A DNA stretch of 64,000 nucleotides from Argyresthia goedartella (Eukaryota; Arthropoda; Insecta; Lepidoptera; Argyresthiidae). The notes beneath the pieces are model-generated. The model had not been told where the DNA came from. It did no database searches and saw only the letters and a list, made by a program, of their open reading frames with translations. The DNA lies in the NCBI GenBank assembly GCA_949825045.1, contig OX463813.1, forward strand, positions 3,100,001 through 3,164,000, given 5' to 3'. A program made the translations under genes and the position numbers. Of this stretch, positions 44,590 through 56,560 are shown in pieces; the first letter of the stretch is position 1; the number at the start of each line of letters is the position of its first letter.

Positions 44590-44795
44590 TGGGCTAGTAT
44601 TTAATCATACATCAAAAATACTGATTTGCACAGAAAAAAAGGATCAGCAAAAACACTTTTTATGTTATAAATATTTTATGTGTACTCAAGTTCATGTTTT
44701 AATTATTTTTGTTGTTCTTACATGTTCAACCTAACGTGAAGGATAAAAGGGGCTTCGCTTCGCTCACCCCCTTTACCTAAACTACTAGCCATAAG
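44590..44795 (-). mobile_element. Core-MITE, end type AAAATACTGATTT, reversed
   Basis: ACATCAAAAATACTGATTTG, GGATCAGCAAAAAC, then the reversed core (TACATGTTCAACCTAACGTG, GGGGCTTCGCTTCGCTCACC). Sister of 11405-11660; the core is cut short at ACCTAAACTAC. Confidence 0.8.
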
Positions 44796-44804
44796 TTTAC
44801 TTCT

Positions 44805-44870
44805 GGTATTATTTGTGTTCTGTTTTATGTATTGCGACGTCTGAATAAACGCTTATATTGTCTTAAAGTG
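44805..44870 (+). mobile_element. LINE 3' end fragment (family of 41110)
   Basis: ATTATTTGTGTTCTGTTTTA and CTGAATAAACGCTTATATTG. Confidence 0.55.
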
Positions 44871-45400
44871 CCTATTGAAGTGTTTGTTCACTTCAAAATC
44901 GATTATCGACATCGACAAACTCTCTCCTGCCCAACCCTACCATCGAAAATCAGGAAAGGCCTCGCAACCCGCCGTTTCACATCGCATTAGCCCGCGGGTC
45001 ACTAATGCGGTCATTGTGACCCGCGCGCTCGACGGACGACAGGCCATTCTGACCCGCGGTGTATGAGCTGCTCCATTTAAACCGGACTTCGGAAAACTGT
45101 GGTCTGATTTGACCGGACATGGCTGCGGTGGAGTACGAGCAGCTGTGGGTTGGTTTTAAAAGGGTATTTTCGCGACGTTGAGCGAGTTTGGAAAACGGAG
45201 GGAATCAACTCTTTGACTTTTGGGATTGATGACGTACTTTTCCTGATCGAATACTAAAGTATTGGAGTACTGGATCCGAGTGGGCATAATGGAAAATGCT
45301 GAAAAAATATGTGCTACTTTTTATTTTATTTTGTGAAATTTTACGCTATTCTAAGATACCTATTTGAATATTTCGGGTAATATTCGTTTTAATTAAAGAG
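44871..45400. other. No recognisable gene
   Basis: 44990-45060 is GC-rich with inverted GACCCGCG / CGCGGGTC motifs, possibly a MITE. No gene is supported. Confidence 0.3.
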
Positions 45401-45401
45401 A

Positions 45402-45672
45402 TTCGTGGCCTAATGGGTTTCACGCTTGCTTCTCACTCAGGAGATGCAGGTTCGATTCCTGAATATGTACCAATGAGATAATTAGTTTATCTTAAGTACT
45501 TTATTCGGGCGTTCTAAGATGATGGAAAACTAAGTATGGAAACCTTCATTACTCCATAGCTGCGGCGATGGGCTAGCCCCCTGTCACGCAAAATGGAGAA
45601 TTGAATATCTGAATCAAAGTTGGTATAATTGTGCCTTTGTCACTTCGTATGGGAAAAGGCGTGACGCTCGCA
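45402..45672 (+). mobile_element. SINE-C, near full length
   Basis: Head GTGGCCTAATGGGTTTCACG, body ATAGCTGCGGCGATGGGC, tail GGAAAAGGCGTGACGCTCG. Confidence 0.9.
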
Positions 45673-45954
45673 CTCGTCCACTCTTTTACATGACCTACTG
45701 TCAATTTGATTTATTTTGTTTTTGAGCTCACTTTCAACAAACAATAGTTCACATGGAGTTAAGTGTCAACACGTTCTCTATACTTAATATAAAACAAACC
45801 CCAACAAAAATAGCGTCTGACGGTTTCCGTAACGCTGTCAGTTAATACATGACAAACTTAGTTCCCTACAACTATCCACGCGAACTCATTTCCGTAGAAC
45901 AAATACCTACAAGCACTTACCCTCCCATACCCAAAATCTGCGACATATAATAAA

Positions 45955-46202
45955 AATATAATACTTTGGACACTATTTACACACATTGATCTAGCCCCAA
46001 ACTAGGATTCCCTGTATCTTGGGTACTAGACAACGACACACATACTCATATAGATAAAAATTATACTATGATAAATAAACAACCATGACTAGGATACAAA
46101 CATCCGTTCTCATCAAACTAATATTTGCCCCCACCGGGACTCGAACCCAGGACCCTTGGCTTCGTAGGCAGAGTCACTGCTGACTCGGCCATTCGGGTCG
46201 TC
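45955..46202 (-). mobile_element. SINE-A, reversed
   Basis: Complete in reverse with one small deletion near 46070. Confidence 0.9.
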
Positions 46203-46262
46203 GAATATATAAGAATTTTTAAGAAAACCTTCATTGAAAACGACATAGTCATATTTCGTGAT

Positions 46263-46320
46263 CAGTTGCCTGTATTCCAGAATACAGACAAGTTGCCTGT
46301 ATTCCAGAATACAGACAAGT
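46263..46320 (+). repeat. 27-bp direct duplication with palindrome
   Basis: GTTGCCTGTATTCCAGAATA occurs twice in tandem; the inner TGTATTCCAGAATACA is an imperfect dyad. Confidence 0.85.
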
Positions 46321-46459
46321 TCTTACCTCGCATGACGGAATCCTATCTTATTATTTCTTATTTGTGTTCCGTCATATTTTACAGATTCAGATTCAGATAG
46401 AATTTTTTATTGAACATAAATAATTACATTATCGTATTCAACGTCAATATTATAATTAC

Positions 46460-46970
46460 TTTTATCTACACACGTATCATAAACCCTCTTTACTGCATTC
46501 AAAAACCGCACGTTACGATCAGCATTATATTAAACTACTTGGTAAAAACTAGTTTCGTATCTGGAAAACTACACATAATGGTCATTATGTGTAGTTTTTC
46601 TACATATAATGACATTCAAATTTCGAACGCCGACGCCCACCCGCGTGCCGTCCCTATTTTGTCTGTGAAGTTGGTACTGACATTCAAATTTCGAACGCCG
46701 ACGCCCGCCTGCGTGAAGTTGGTACTAAAGAACAAGCTAAACAATTACAGAACCACAATGCCGGTCAAACATGCGGTTCCTGAACACTTCAACGAGAGCT
46801 TATGATATGTGTGTAGATAAACTAGTGTATGTAACTGTACGTAATTAGGCATTAAAACTCTCGAGTGATATTATTATGAAACTCGCCTTCGGCTCGTTTC
46901 ATAAGCCCACTCTCGAGTTTTAATGCCCTCCATTATGCAGCAGTCACATAAACTACTAATAACTACAAGT
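46460..46970 (-). mobile_element. P1 MITE, copy 7, reversed
   Basis: Complete, from CGTATCATAAACCCTCTTTAC to CAGTCACATAAACTACTA. It has the internal duplication shared with copy 3. The hairpin is at 46563-46600. Confidence 0.85.
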
Positions 46971-46983
46971 AAATGTTTTATAT

Positions 46984-47280
46984 AAAGAAAGACCACCGTT
47001 TCGGAAGGTGGGCCTCGGGGTTAAGAAGAAACGGCAAGAAACTCCCCCATACCTTCTTTTAAAAAAGTGACTTCAAAACAGGTACTGGTTTCGGTCTAAG
47101 GAAATTCGCCGGCGAGTGATAGACTTGATCCATCGCCCCTCGTCGAGTTTTTGTGCGCTGAGATGGTATGGACCATGCAGTTTTGTCATCTAAGTATTCC
47201 TTAATACTATAATAAGACTTTCTTATCGGCTCTTTTTTAACATAGTTTTTGAACCTCTTTTCAGGAAGGATCAATGATTC
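46984..47280 (-). mobile_element. LINE C-terminal remnant
   Basis: A minus-strand frame reads RFKNYVKKEPIRKSYYSIKE and YLDDKTAW. This parallels the last residues of the LINE at 54596 (FKKHVKATLSKKGYY, YLNDRTVW) but is clearly a different family. Confidence 0.6.
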
Positions 47281-47569
47281 CTATGGTATTTTATTGTAGA
47301 AGCGAATACAGTGCCCCATGATACTGTATGTGTAACACTTTATATGTGTAGTTTTAGCTTTAGCTGTATCATTATGTCTACCATGCTGTGTGCACATACT
47401 TTTTGGTGCTGGGGGCAGCCCCCTTTTACGTGTTCTGTTGTTTTGGTTTAATGCTTGATCTCCGCTGCTGTTTTGTGTACCAAATATTTAAATAAATAAT
47501 TAAAAAGAATACAATCCAGAAGAAAAATAAAACCAACTTGTACAAATAAGCTTTTATATTATCTAACTA

Positions 47570-47820
47570 TAATAATAATACCCTGGACACTATTTACACA
47601 CATTGATCTAGCCCCAAACTAGGATTCCCTGTATCTTAGGTACTTGACAACGATACACATACTTATATAGATAAATATTATACTTAGATAGATAAACAAC
47701 CATGACTAGGTCACAAACATCCGTTCTCATCAAACAAATATTTGCCCCCACCGGGACTCGAACCTGGGACCCTTGGCTTCGAAGGCAGGGTTACTGCCGA
47801 CTCGGCCATTCGGGTCGTCA
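47570..47820 (-). mobile_element. SINE-A, reversed
   Basis: Complete in reverse; ATAATAATAATACC tail and head CATTCGGGTCGTC. Confidence 0.92.
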
Positions 47821-47939
47821 ACTACCTCTATTATTATTAAATACCTACTAAATTCTAAGTTAAATAATTTTCAAAATAAAATTTTACTAGTAAAATCAAT
47901 GCTCAATGCTGCTCAAAATTACTAAACATTGATATAAAA

Positions 47940-48145
47940 TAAATATTTAAGGGGACTCCCATACAAACATTCTTTTAATACCGCAATACAAACTTATGAA
48001 TGCACCTGGTTAGGTAAATGGAGTGTGAAAGTAGCCGCACCAACAACAATTTGCTATGTAAAATCCAAACTATTCACTCCACACCATCCCTACCAATGTA
48101 CGGTGGTACGGAACCCTTCGTGCGCGAGTTCAACTCGCACTTGAG
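47940..48145 (-). mobile_element. SINE-D 5' half, reversed
   Basis: AAATATTTAAGGGGACTCCC to CTTCGTGCGCGAGTTCAAC. The tail half is missing. Confidence 0.85.
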
Positions 48146-48528
48146 TTTTACTGTATTAAATCGAATATGTGGGCTGTTGATTTGCCTAATTAAATAAATA
48201 AATAGTTGCAGTGTTGTCAAGATATCTCATTAGCTCCAGCTTCACGGAATGGCGCAACATGAACTCGGTTTGTGGAGGTACCCTCGTAAATAAAGACATT
48301 CTATTTCACGCCATGTCTCGGGGATGTGACACTAAACCCTTGTATTTGAGCTGTTAATGTGTGTTACATGACTCTAGGCGGTAAATTGTGGGCAGGACGG
48401 TTATGCTCCGCGGATAGCGGTTTTAAGGGTAGATTACACGTACTCTCTTGCTTCTACATGATGTACTCAGTAGCGAATGATTCTAGGATCGACGCCTGCA
48501 CAAATAACAATGGCAAATACATAAATAT

Positions 48529-49215
48529 ATCGACTTTGGCCAAGTTCAAACTCCTTTATAGTTTCCAACAGTATTTATTCATTTTACACAATTTTCAGCA
48601 CAAGATTTCTAACATCTTCGAATAGTAATACAATCGGATCGCACAAGTTGCACGTTTTTTTAGTCGGTGAATCAATGTCGCCATTTTTATAGGCGACCGT
48701 CCTTTTGCGCGTATCGTTTACCGGAAGTGCAAAAGGGCGGTCGAAACTTCAAAACTTTACTTTAATACTTAATTAAATCATAAAGTATTGTAATATTACC
48801 AACAAGTTTTAAAATATAGTATCTAATTTTATTAAAATTTATACAGGCTAAATATTAATATAAAATGTATTGGCAATCATGCCGGAAGTATAACATAACT
48901 AAATGAAAACAAATGAAGTTAAATATATTTTAAGGTCTCCAGAGTTATTTCATAACATTTTATAATATATTGAAGCAAAAATATAAATATGGAATTTATT
49001 TAGCACAGCCGGAAACGCCTTACCGTCTTTTACATCATCGTGTAACAGGAAGTGGAAAAGACGGTTTATTAAAAAGAAACACTATTAAAGATAATATTAA
49101 TCATTACGACAAAGTTATTATAATAAATATAATAATTCATGACGGCTAATAGTAATTACCTATGTTTAAATAAATCATGACGACTAACTATTGTTTTCGG
49201 AAAATGGCCCTAACA
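48529..49215 (-). repeat. 3' LTR
   Basis: 687 bp. On the minus strand it begins TGTTAGGGCC. It matches the other LTR throughout, with about a dozen differences by eye. Short ORFs inside it are not genes. Confidence 0.9.
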
Positions 49216-49569
49216 GCTCGGCCTTCCTGTACAACGCGAGACCCTTCGCGGATAGTGTATAATATCATTTACAATAACTCATTAAACATTTGTTGCAGTA
49301 TCAATGAATTATTACTGAGGTTCGCTATTATAATCTATGTATTTACAACATTTCAATAGGAGATCAATCACACTATAAATCATATATACAAAAATGTGTA
49401 CATATATTAACTTATGCTAAATGACACGAAATTACAGTCGAATAACTGTAGTAAAATGAAATACCAATTCTAATAATCGTGTTAATTTAAATAAACCGTG
49501 ATCTAATTTTTATCCAATTTGTCAATAAATCGAAGGAAAGACAACCAATATTTACATGCAGCAATGATT

Positions 49570-50300
49570 CTAAACTTTATTCACTACATCCGATAGTATC
49601 GTTTCACTTATCTTAGCGCCATTATCCACATTTAATTCATTATTTACATCAGTAGTATTATGATTGTTTGAATCGTTAGTACCTTCATCGTCCGAATCGC
49701 TCTCAAAGTTTCGATCAAAGCTCATCCAAGGTTGGATTTTGTCTATAGCTACTATTCCTTCATAACGGCGGTTGTTTTTTCGTGATAGAGGCGTGTCTTC
49801 TACCACGAACCTATTATGTTCAAGTATTTTAATAATACGGTACGGGCCTTGATATTTGACAACAAGTTTCTGGGATTGACCATCATGTGGGACTTGTTTT
49901 TCGATTCGAACGAGATCACCTATTTTGTACGTTTTAGCCGATTTCCTGTGTCTATTATAACGTTCCGCATCCTTAAGCTGCTGTATTTCTATACGTTTGG
50001 TAGCTTCCTCTCTAACTGATTCTATCTCATCCCCTGCTATAATATTAATAGTGTCATTTATCACGATACTTAATATGCCTTGTGTCCTGTGGTTAACATT
50101 AAATCCGAATAGGAGTTCAGATGGAGATTTCTGGGTGGTTTTGTGAACTGTGGTATTTAACCCTATTTGTATGTCCTGAATACGTTCATCCCATGTTTTC
50201 TCGTCTTTCCCGTGGTTTGACGTCGCCAACGCTTCAGTAATCGTCCTATTGAATCGCTCAACCTGTCCATTAGCTCTCGGAGTTGCGACCGCATTGAGAA
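49570..50300 (-). pseudogene. pol: integrase C-terminal part
   Basis: Follows the integrase core in the same frame after one stop codon (TAA near 50329). It starts with the region holding the catalytic glutamate (RANGQVERFNRT). KIGDLVRIEKQV and VVKYQGPYRIIKILE resemble the small C-terminal domain of Gypsy integrases, which contacts DNA. The last about 60 residues are acidic and Asn-rich. Confidence 0.85.
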
Positions 50301-50328
50301 TATGCTTTATCCCGTAATCAGAAATAAA

Positions 50329-51399
50329 TTATTTGAATGTTTTGCTGGTAAAATTAGACCCTCTGTCAGAAATAAAGCGGGTCGGAACTCCGAAATAGCT
50401 AATGTGGTTCTTTAAAACTTTAATTGTGGTTAGTGACCTTGTATTTTTGACGGGAGCTATATTAACAAATTTTGTGAAGCTATCAATTATGACTAGCAGA
50501 TAACAATTTCCGGATTTGCTCTTGATGAAAGGCCCCAGGTGATCAGCGTGTATGGTATGAAAAGGTACACTACATTTTTCTATTGGATGCAGCTTACCTT
50601 CACGCCTACCACCTGTTGCTTTGTGATGAGCGCATTCCAAACAAGCCGACACGTATTTCTTTACGAACCGTCTCATCCGTTTAAACCAAAAATGTTTTCT
50701 GATACGATCAAGGGTTTTCTCAAAACCGAAATGACCTACGTCATCGTGGTTTTTCTGAAGGATCTGCCAACGAGCTCCACGAGGAACAACCCATTTCAGT
50801 TCTTCTCCTACTATCCGATAAACAAGACCATTTTTAATTTTGAAATGCTTGTGAATATCAGCAACTTGCTCGGACGTGGGATCACACAGAATATTCTTTA
50901 TTGTCAGAATTTCATCATCCGCAGATTGAGCCGTTGTGATCCAATTGAACTCTGGCTCCACCGCTAATATATCCAAAACATGAGGTTCGCTTGGTTCTGC
51001 ATCAATCGGGTTCCGGCTGAGAGCATCAACGTGTGTCATGTTTGCCCCCGGTCTATACTCGATTGAGCAGTCGTACTCCTGTAGCTGGACCCACCACCGA
51101 GCAATTCGCGATACTAAATCCCTTTTAGTAAGAGTGGATCTTAAAGCATTACAATCGGTTTGTATGGTGAACGGTATTCCGACCAGATAGACGCGAAATC
51201 GATTCAAAGAAGCAACGACCGCGAGGGTTTCGAGTTCAAACGAATGGTATTTCTGTTCCTCGGGGGTCGTTTTGCGACTAAAATATGAAACGGGTTGTAA
51301 AATACCATCACGGTTGCGCTGGAGAAGAATCCCAAGCAAGCCCAATCTTACTGGCATCGGTATGAAGATGAGTCTCGAGTTCGGGGTCGTATAAAGCAA
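50329..51399 (-). pseudogene. pol: RNase H and integrase
   Basis: In order: RNase H-like (YFSRKTTPEEQKYHSFELE, then IQTDCNALRS, residues about 40-110), the tether with YRPGANMTHVDALSRN, the zinc-binding region (HFGFEKTLDRIRKHFW ... CLECAHHK), then the integrase core with D in HADHLGPF and D in ISDRGSNF. The catalytic third acid lies past a stop codon. A frameshift separates this frame from the RNase H start (HTDAS region near 51350). Confidence 0.92.
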
Positions 51400-51466
51400 G
51401 TAAAGGTCGCCCAGAAAGTAATTCTTTAATACGCAAAAATGCCCTATCCTGAGCCTCCCTCCAGAC

Positions 51467-52454
51467 TCACCCCATATATTTTTTTAATAAATCTGTTAGG
51501 GGAGCGGCCAATACGACATAGCTTTTTATAAATCTCCTGAAAAAGCCTGAGAGACCTAGAAATTGCCGTAATTCGTGTTGGTTTGTAGGTTGTGGAAAAT
51601 TCGATACCGCTTCGCTTTTTCTAGAGCCTGCTCTGATGCCCTTTGCGCTCACCTCGAAGCCTAAAAGTCAACCTCGTCAAAAAAAAAGTTACATTTACTC
51701 ATTTTCAATGTAAGTCCGCCCTTCCTAAGTAGATCTAGTACTTCTTTAAGTCGAATTAAGCCTTCGCTGAATGTTTTACATGGAATTAGAATATCATCCA
51801 TGTAAATAATGGCATATTAAATTTTGGCCTCTGACAAGATTTTGTTAATTGTCCTCTGGAATACAGAAGGAGCGTTGACAAGGCCAAACGGGACGCGAAC
51901 GAACTCATATTGACCATCCGGGGTCACGAATGCTGTTTTGGAACGAGAATCTTCGGCAATAGCTATTTACCTGAAGCCAAATCTAAGCATATAAACATAT
52001 TGTTGCCTGCTAGCAAGTCCAATTGATCCTCGATTCGTGGTGTAGAATAGTGATCCTTTTTAGTTTTACGATTTAATGCGCGGTAGTCCACGCAGAATCT
52101 TTTTTCGCCGCTTTTCTTATTAACAAGAACAATTGGACTTGCGTAAGGAGACGAGGACTCCCTAACAATACCACTATCGACCATGTCTTGTACCATATCT
52201 CGAACTAGGCATCGTTCGGAGTGAGGCATTCGGTATGGTCTGTACACTACCGGTTCGGAATCCTCGAGTTCTATAGTCATTTCATTAGCGTCAGTGTAAC
52301 CCAAATCCTTAAGCCCACTAGAAAAACAATCCCCGTAATCGGCCAACGTAGATTGAAGCTGTAACCGTTGATCGATTGTTAAATTTGGGCCACAGTTTAT
52401 GGTATCGCCTACTTCGGTTTTGCTGATAGTCAGTTCGCAAACGTCTACAGTCAT
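51467..52454 (-). pseudogene. pol: reverse transcriptase, broken
   Basis: The N-terminal part (51963-52454) has YRMPHSERCLV, SSSPYASPIVLVNKKSGEKR and FCVDYRALN and ends at DLASG, where the frame breaks. The palm motif (IIYMDDILIP) is preserved near 51790-51825 between frame changes. The C-terminal part (51467-51652) has ELRQFLGLSGFFRRFI. All standard RT blocks of the family are traceable, in at least three frames. Confidence 0.9.
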
Positions 52455-52689
52455 TTGTATTTGGGTAGCCCTTGTTAGTAAGAAATCCTTTTGAATTACA
52501 ATATCTACATCAGAAACATTGCATATAAGTAATGAACTTTTATTCTGTGCTATTATATATTCCCCAGGTAATAGATAATATTTCTGCCCTTCGGGTCCTC
52601 TAATCGTTCCATTTACATAAATTTTGCCCTGAGTTAGCGAATCACATTTAACAGAAACAGCACGTAACCCGTTAACGGGAATCGTGTTC

Positions 52690-53583
52690 TCATTTTGAGT
52701 AACGAGATTTTTTTAGACTTTGAGGAATCTTTTGGAATATAATTTGATCTGGAGTCTTTGTTATAACAATCTGAGGTTTTTCTGTAAAGGAGTGACCTAA
52801 TAAAACTGGATAACTCAACACATAGTCCTCAACTACGTAAATATCAACAATTTCTTCGATATTCTGAACTTTAACACTGGCGACGATGAGACCCAAAGGC
52901 CTAACAAGATTTGTTCCAATACCTCTCAACATTGGTAATTCTGAATCATTGTCTAGTTTCATGTTCAATAATTTCACCTCACTTTCTCTCATTAGGGAAC
53001 ATTGACTACCCAAGTCCACATGACATTGAAAGGGGATATTATTGATTTGAATGGTCATTATGTATTTTTCACTAGATTTGTCTAAAATTCTGGGTTCAGA
53101 ATTATGTAAATTATTTCTTTTATTTACAACGTTAGATCCAGGGTTATCTGTCTCTGATTTATCTACAACACTAAGTTTAGATATTTGTTTCTCGTTTTTA
53201 TCTGTTGGACGGTGTTTATTTGTGTTATTACTGTTTGAAGCGTTATCTACCTTGTTTCTATAACAATTTGATGCCTGATGTCCGATCCTATCACAATTCG
53301 TGCACTTATTTAGTGGTTTTTCGCATTTAAAGCTAGGGTGTCCTACCTGATTACAATTAAAGCATCGTATGTTTGTGTTGTTGCCCACGAATCTCAAATT
53401 ATTTTGCTTTATGTTAGAAGAATAATTATCTTTGTCTAATTTAGTCCTTTTTGAATTATCGTTAGATTCTTTAGTGTTATTTACTTTAATTGATCTGAAA
53501 TATTTAAGAACTTGTTCTGGTTCTTTAAATTGAGCCGCCTGTGCCCCTACTTTTACGGTACGATCATCTACACCATGCAACAA
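52690..53583 (-). pseudogene. gag C-terminus (two CCHC knuckles) and protease
   Basis: Two zinc knuckles (CFNCNQVGHPSFKC and CTNCDRIGHQASNC, residues about 74-107) give nucleic-acid binding. After an Asn/Ser-rich linker, an aspartic-protease-like segment has CHVDLGSQCSLM (DLGS in place of the usual DTGA/DSGA). The frame continues upstream through 53668 to the gag body, interrupted by two adjacent stops near 53667. Confidence 0.85.
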
Positions 53584-53667
53584 ACAATCAACAGCCTGCC
53601 TAACGCTTACTCTACATCGGTTTAATAGATTATTTTTAGCGTAATAATAGTGTTCCAGAGAATCTCA

Positions 53668-54595
53668 TTAACGAACCCTTTTAGATAACATCTCTGTGAG
53701 AAGTTCTGCGTAATCCTCCCGACATGGAAAATTTTCTATGAGCAGTTTTTTACATTCGGACCAGGTGTGTGATAAAGAGTTTAGACCGCAATACCATGTA
53801 GAAGCAAGACCAACCAATTTAGGCAGTGAATAATGAATTGTCTCCCGTTCATCCCAATTATATATCGGCACACTCCTCAACCTTATTTATCCATGTTAAA
53901 ATGGTTTGCTCCTTGGACATGGGATCGAAGTCAGGCATCACGTTATTGTTGAAATTTAATTTTGGTTTTTCTGAGCTTTTAACATCTTTTATAATAGAGA
54001 GGACCTTATCTAAAATAACGTTTGTGTCATTTTCTGAAGGTTTAGAGCGCTTGGATGTTGAATGAGCTTTAACCGACTCACCCGATGAGGTGCTGGAACG
54101 CCTCCGACGTCGCCTATCTCGTTGCTCACGACAACGCCGCCTGCTCCTGCCGTGACGTCGTCTTTCGTCATAGTCCCTTTCGCTGTCAAATTCCTCTGTA
54201 GAAGGTGTCCTTCTTCCCCGTTTCCTCCTTCGTCCTTGAAATCCTTGATCCATCCTACTATCAATTCCTAACCCTTGACCTCGGGCAGTGTCCGATCCTA
54301 GCCCTTGACTTCGAGCAGTGTCCGGTCCTAGCCCTTGACCTCAGGCATTGTCTAGTTCTAGCCCTTGACCTCGGGCATTGTCCGATCCTAGCCCTTGACC
54401 TCGAGCAGTGTCCGGTCCTAGCCCTTGACCTCAGGCATTGTCTAGTTCTAGCCCTTGACCTCGGGCAGAATCCGGTCCTACCCCTTCACCTCGGGCAGAA
54501 TCCGGTCCTAGCCCTTCACCTCGGGCATTATCTATTCCTGGCCCTTGACCTCGGGCATCGTCCATTCCTGGCCCTTGACCTCGGGCATCATCCGG
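53668..54595 (-). pseudogene. gag body with Arg-rich N-terminus and repeat
   Basis: 53858-54253 encodes a basic RRRKRGRR / RRRRRSSTSS stretch, then a capsid-like start (LTWINKVEECADI). One frameshift leads into 53668-53880 (HYSLPKLVGLASTWY, a capsid-like segment). Upstream of the ATG at 54253 the same frame runs through ten-residue repeats (ARGQGLG type) up to 54595, broken by two TGA codons. The true start is beyond the LINE insertion or inside the repeat. Confidence 0.75.
54256..54595 (-). repeat. 30-bp minisatellite within gag
   Basis: About eleven units of CCTAGCCCTTGACCTCGGGC plus ten bases. On the coding strand each unit gives ten residues. Two units have CTCAGGC where others have CTCGGGC, which makes TGA on the coding strand. 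Confidence 0.88.
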
Positions 54596-55822
54596 ATGGA
54601 TCGGGTGTTAAAATTGGCGTTCCACAAGGTTCCATATTAGGCCCTTTCTTATTCCTGGTATATATTAATGATCTGCCTTTCATGGTGGAGAAATTAACTG
54701 ACATAGTGTTGTTTGCTGATGATACTTCAATGGTCTTCAAAATTGAAAGACAAAAAGGAGATTTTGATGATGTTAATGGTGTATTGTCTTTAACCTTGAA
54801 TTGGTTCACAGTTAATAATTTTTTGTTAAACGCTGGTAAAACCAAGTGTATCAAATTCTCACTTCCAAATGTCAGGCAAGTTGAGACCAGTTTGGTGTTA
54901 GACAACAGCACGTTAGAATTGGTAAATGATACGAAGTTTCTTGGAATAACCATTGATAGTAAATTGCAGTGGGGACCCCACATAGATAAATTGGCTGGTA
55001 AATTAAGTTCTGCGGCTTACGCTGTTAGGACCATCAGACAAAGCACGGATGTGGCTACATCTAGGCTAGTATATTTTAGTTACTTTCATAGTGTGATGTC
55101 CTATGGTATCTTGTTGTGGGGGAAAGCAGCGGATATTCAAACTATTTTTATTTTACAGAAAAGAGCTATTCGAGCAATTTATAATTTAAAACGAACAGAC
55201 TCCTTAAGAGAGCTTTTTAAAGAAATTGACATACTAACAGTAGCTAGTCAATTTATTTTCGAAAATATAATGTATGTACGCAAGAACCTTACAACATTTT
55301 CCAAACTTAGCGACAGCTGTAATGTTAACCTAAGAAATAATCACAGACTATGTGCGCCCCGTTTTAGACTCGCGAAGGTTAGCAATTCTTTCAAGGGTCA
55401 GTGCATTCTCTACTACAATAAGATACCTCTGGAGATTTTGAAATTGCCATTTGAGCAATTTAAAAAGCATGTTAAAGCGACTTTGTCGAAAAAGGGATAT
55501 TACAATGTTCAAGATTACTTAAATGACAGGACTGTATGGGGTTAATCTGGCTCAACACAGACCTTGCTGTTAATAATTTTGTAATTATTTATTCCTGCTT
55601 ATTAATCATAACAATTAAATTTTTCATATTTGTATTAGTTAAGCACAACCTATTTTTAAAAGAGATCTAAAAATAAATCTGTGGGAGTTTCTACGCCCTT
55701 CTTCTCCCACAGTGGTCCAATGTAGAGAAGGGGCAAAAAATGACGTTTGCTAAGTATATGTAAATATCTACAGTAATAAAGTACTTTGACTATTGACTAT
55801 TGACTATTGACTATTGACTATC
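54596..55822 (+). mobile_element. 5'-truncated LINE inserted in gag
   Basis: An open frame from the RT core onward: GVPQGSILGPFLFLVYINDL, then VLFADDTSMVF with the FADD active site, then FLGITIDSKLQWGPHI, to the stop at 55545. Motif spacing is of CR1/Jockey type. The 3' UTR (CTACGCCCTTCTTCTCCCAC) ends in about five TTGACTA units. The endonuclease and the N-terminal RT blocks are absent. The apparent 446-codon ORF starting at 54205 joins antisense gag repeat to this LINE and is not a gene. The remaining part has no internal stop, so the insertion is young. Confidence 0.92.
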
Positions 55823-56560
55823 CTTATCCATTACCCTGGAACTTAGAGAAGGTACAGCTTAGAACAGCACTTATTAAGGGTCTTTCAATAAGGTTGGTCA
55901 ACAAAATAAATTTAAAAAAAAAATTGGATAATTAAAATTCTATCTAAAATAATGTTTCAGATGCACCCATTTAATATCTGGTTTATAGAATGCTTTTGCA
56001 GGAAAACCATGTTTTGTCCAATATAAAAAAAAATATATAAATAATTTAAAATGTTCATATCTCAAAAACGGCAAGTCCTAGCCAAAAAATAAGCAAATTT
56101 TCGACCCCCTTGGACCTCCAGCACCTTTAGAATATCTACAATAAATAAGAGTTGAAAGGTCCAAATTCTCAAAAAAATAAATAAATGTGGGTAATATAAC
56201 CTAATCTTTTTTTTTAATATATTTTAAACGGCTTCTACGGGTATGATAGACAGTCGAATCGTATTTACTGTTCAATTTGGGATCAAGTTTCTCAACATCT
56301 AGTAACAAAGAAGGACACTCCAACAATCTCTAAAACAAATGGCATCGTTTAAAGTAACAAGCTTACTATAGTGTTTTTATAGCCCCGTCTGCTATTGCAA
56401 CGGTTTATGCATAGGAAACAGTGAATCGTTTAATATTATCTAAGTATTTACTGCATGCCACAAGAAAAAATAAAATGATGATTAATGGACGTGTACTTAC
56501 ATTTTTGTAGGCGTGAAGGGAAATTTTATGTATCCCTTTCGTTATCCCGTCTTCTGAACT
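55823..56560 (-). other. LTR-element 5' region, unassigned
   Basis: Between the LINE and the 5' LTR. AT-rich, no ORF of note. The base pairs next to the LTR on the minus strand (AGTTCAGAAGACGGGATAAC) would be the primer-binding site, but I cannot match it to a tRNA. Confidence 0.4.

Noticed and set aside
49216..49569. Envelope gene between integrase and the 3' LTR
   Set aside because: Only about 350 bases without an ORF of note; no surface or transmembrane-like segment is seen.
49816..50967. Plus-strand ORFs of 67 and 142 codons
   Set aside because: Exact antisense shadows of integrase and RNase H coding sequence.
54205..54600. Plus-strand repeat protein (LALDLGQCP-type) as a gene start
   Set aside because: It is the antisense of the gag minisatellite of the LTR element; the frame joins the LINE by chance.
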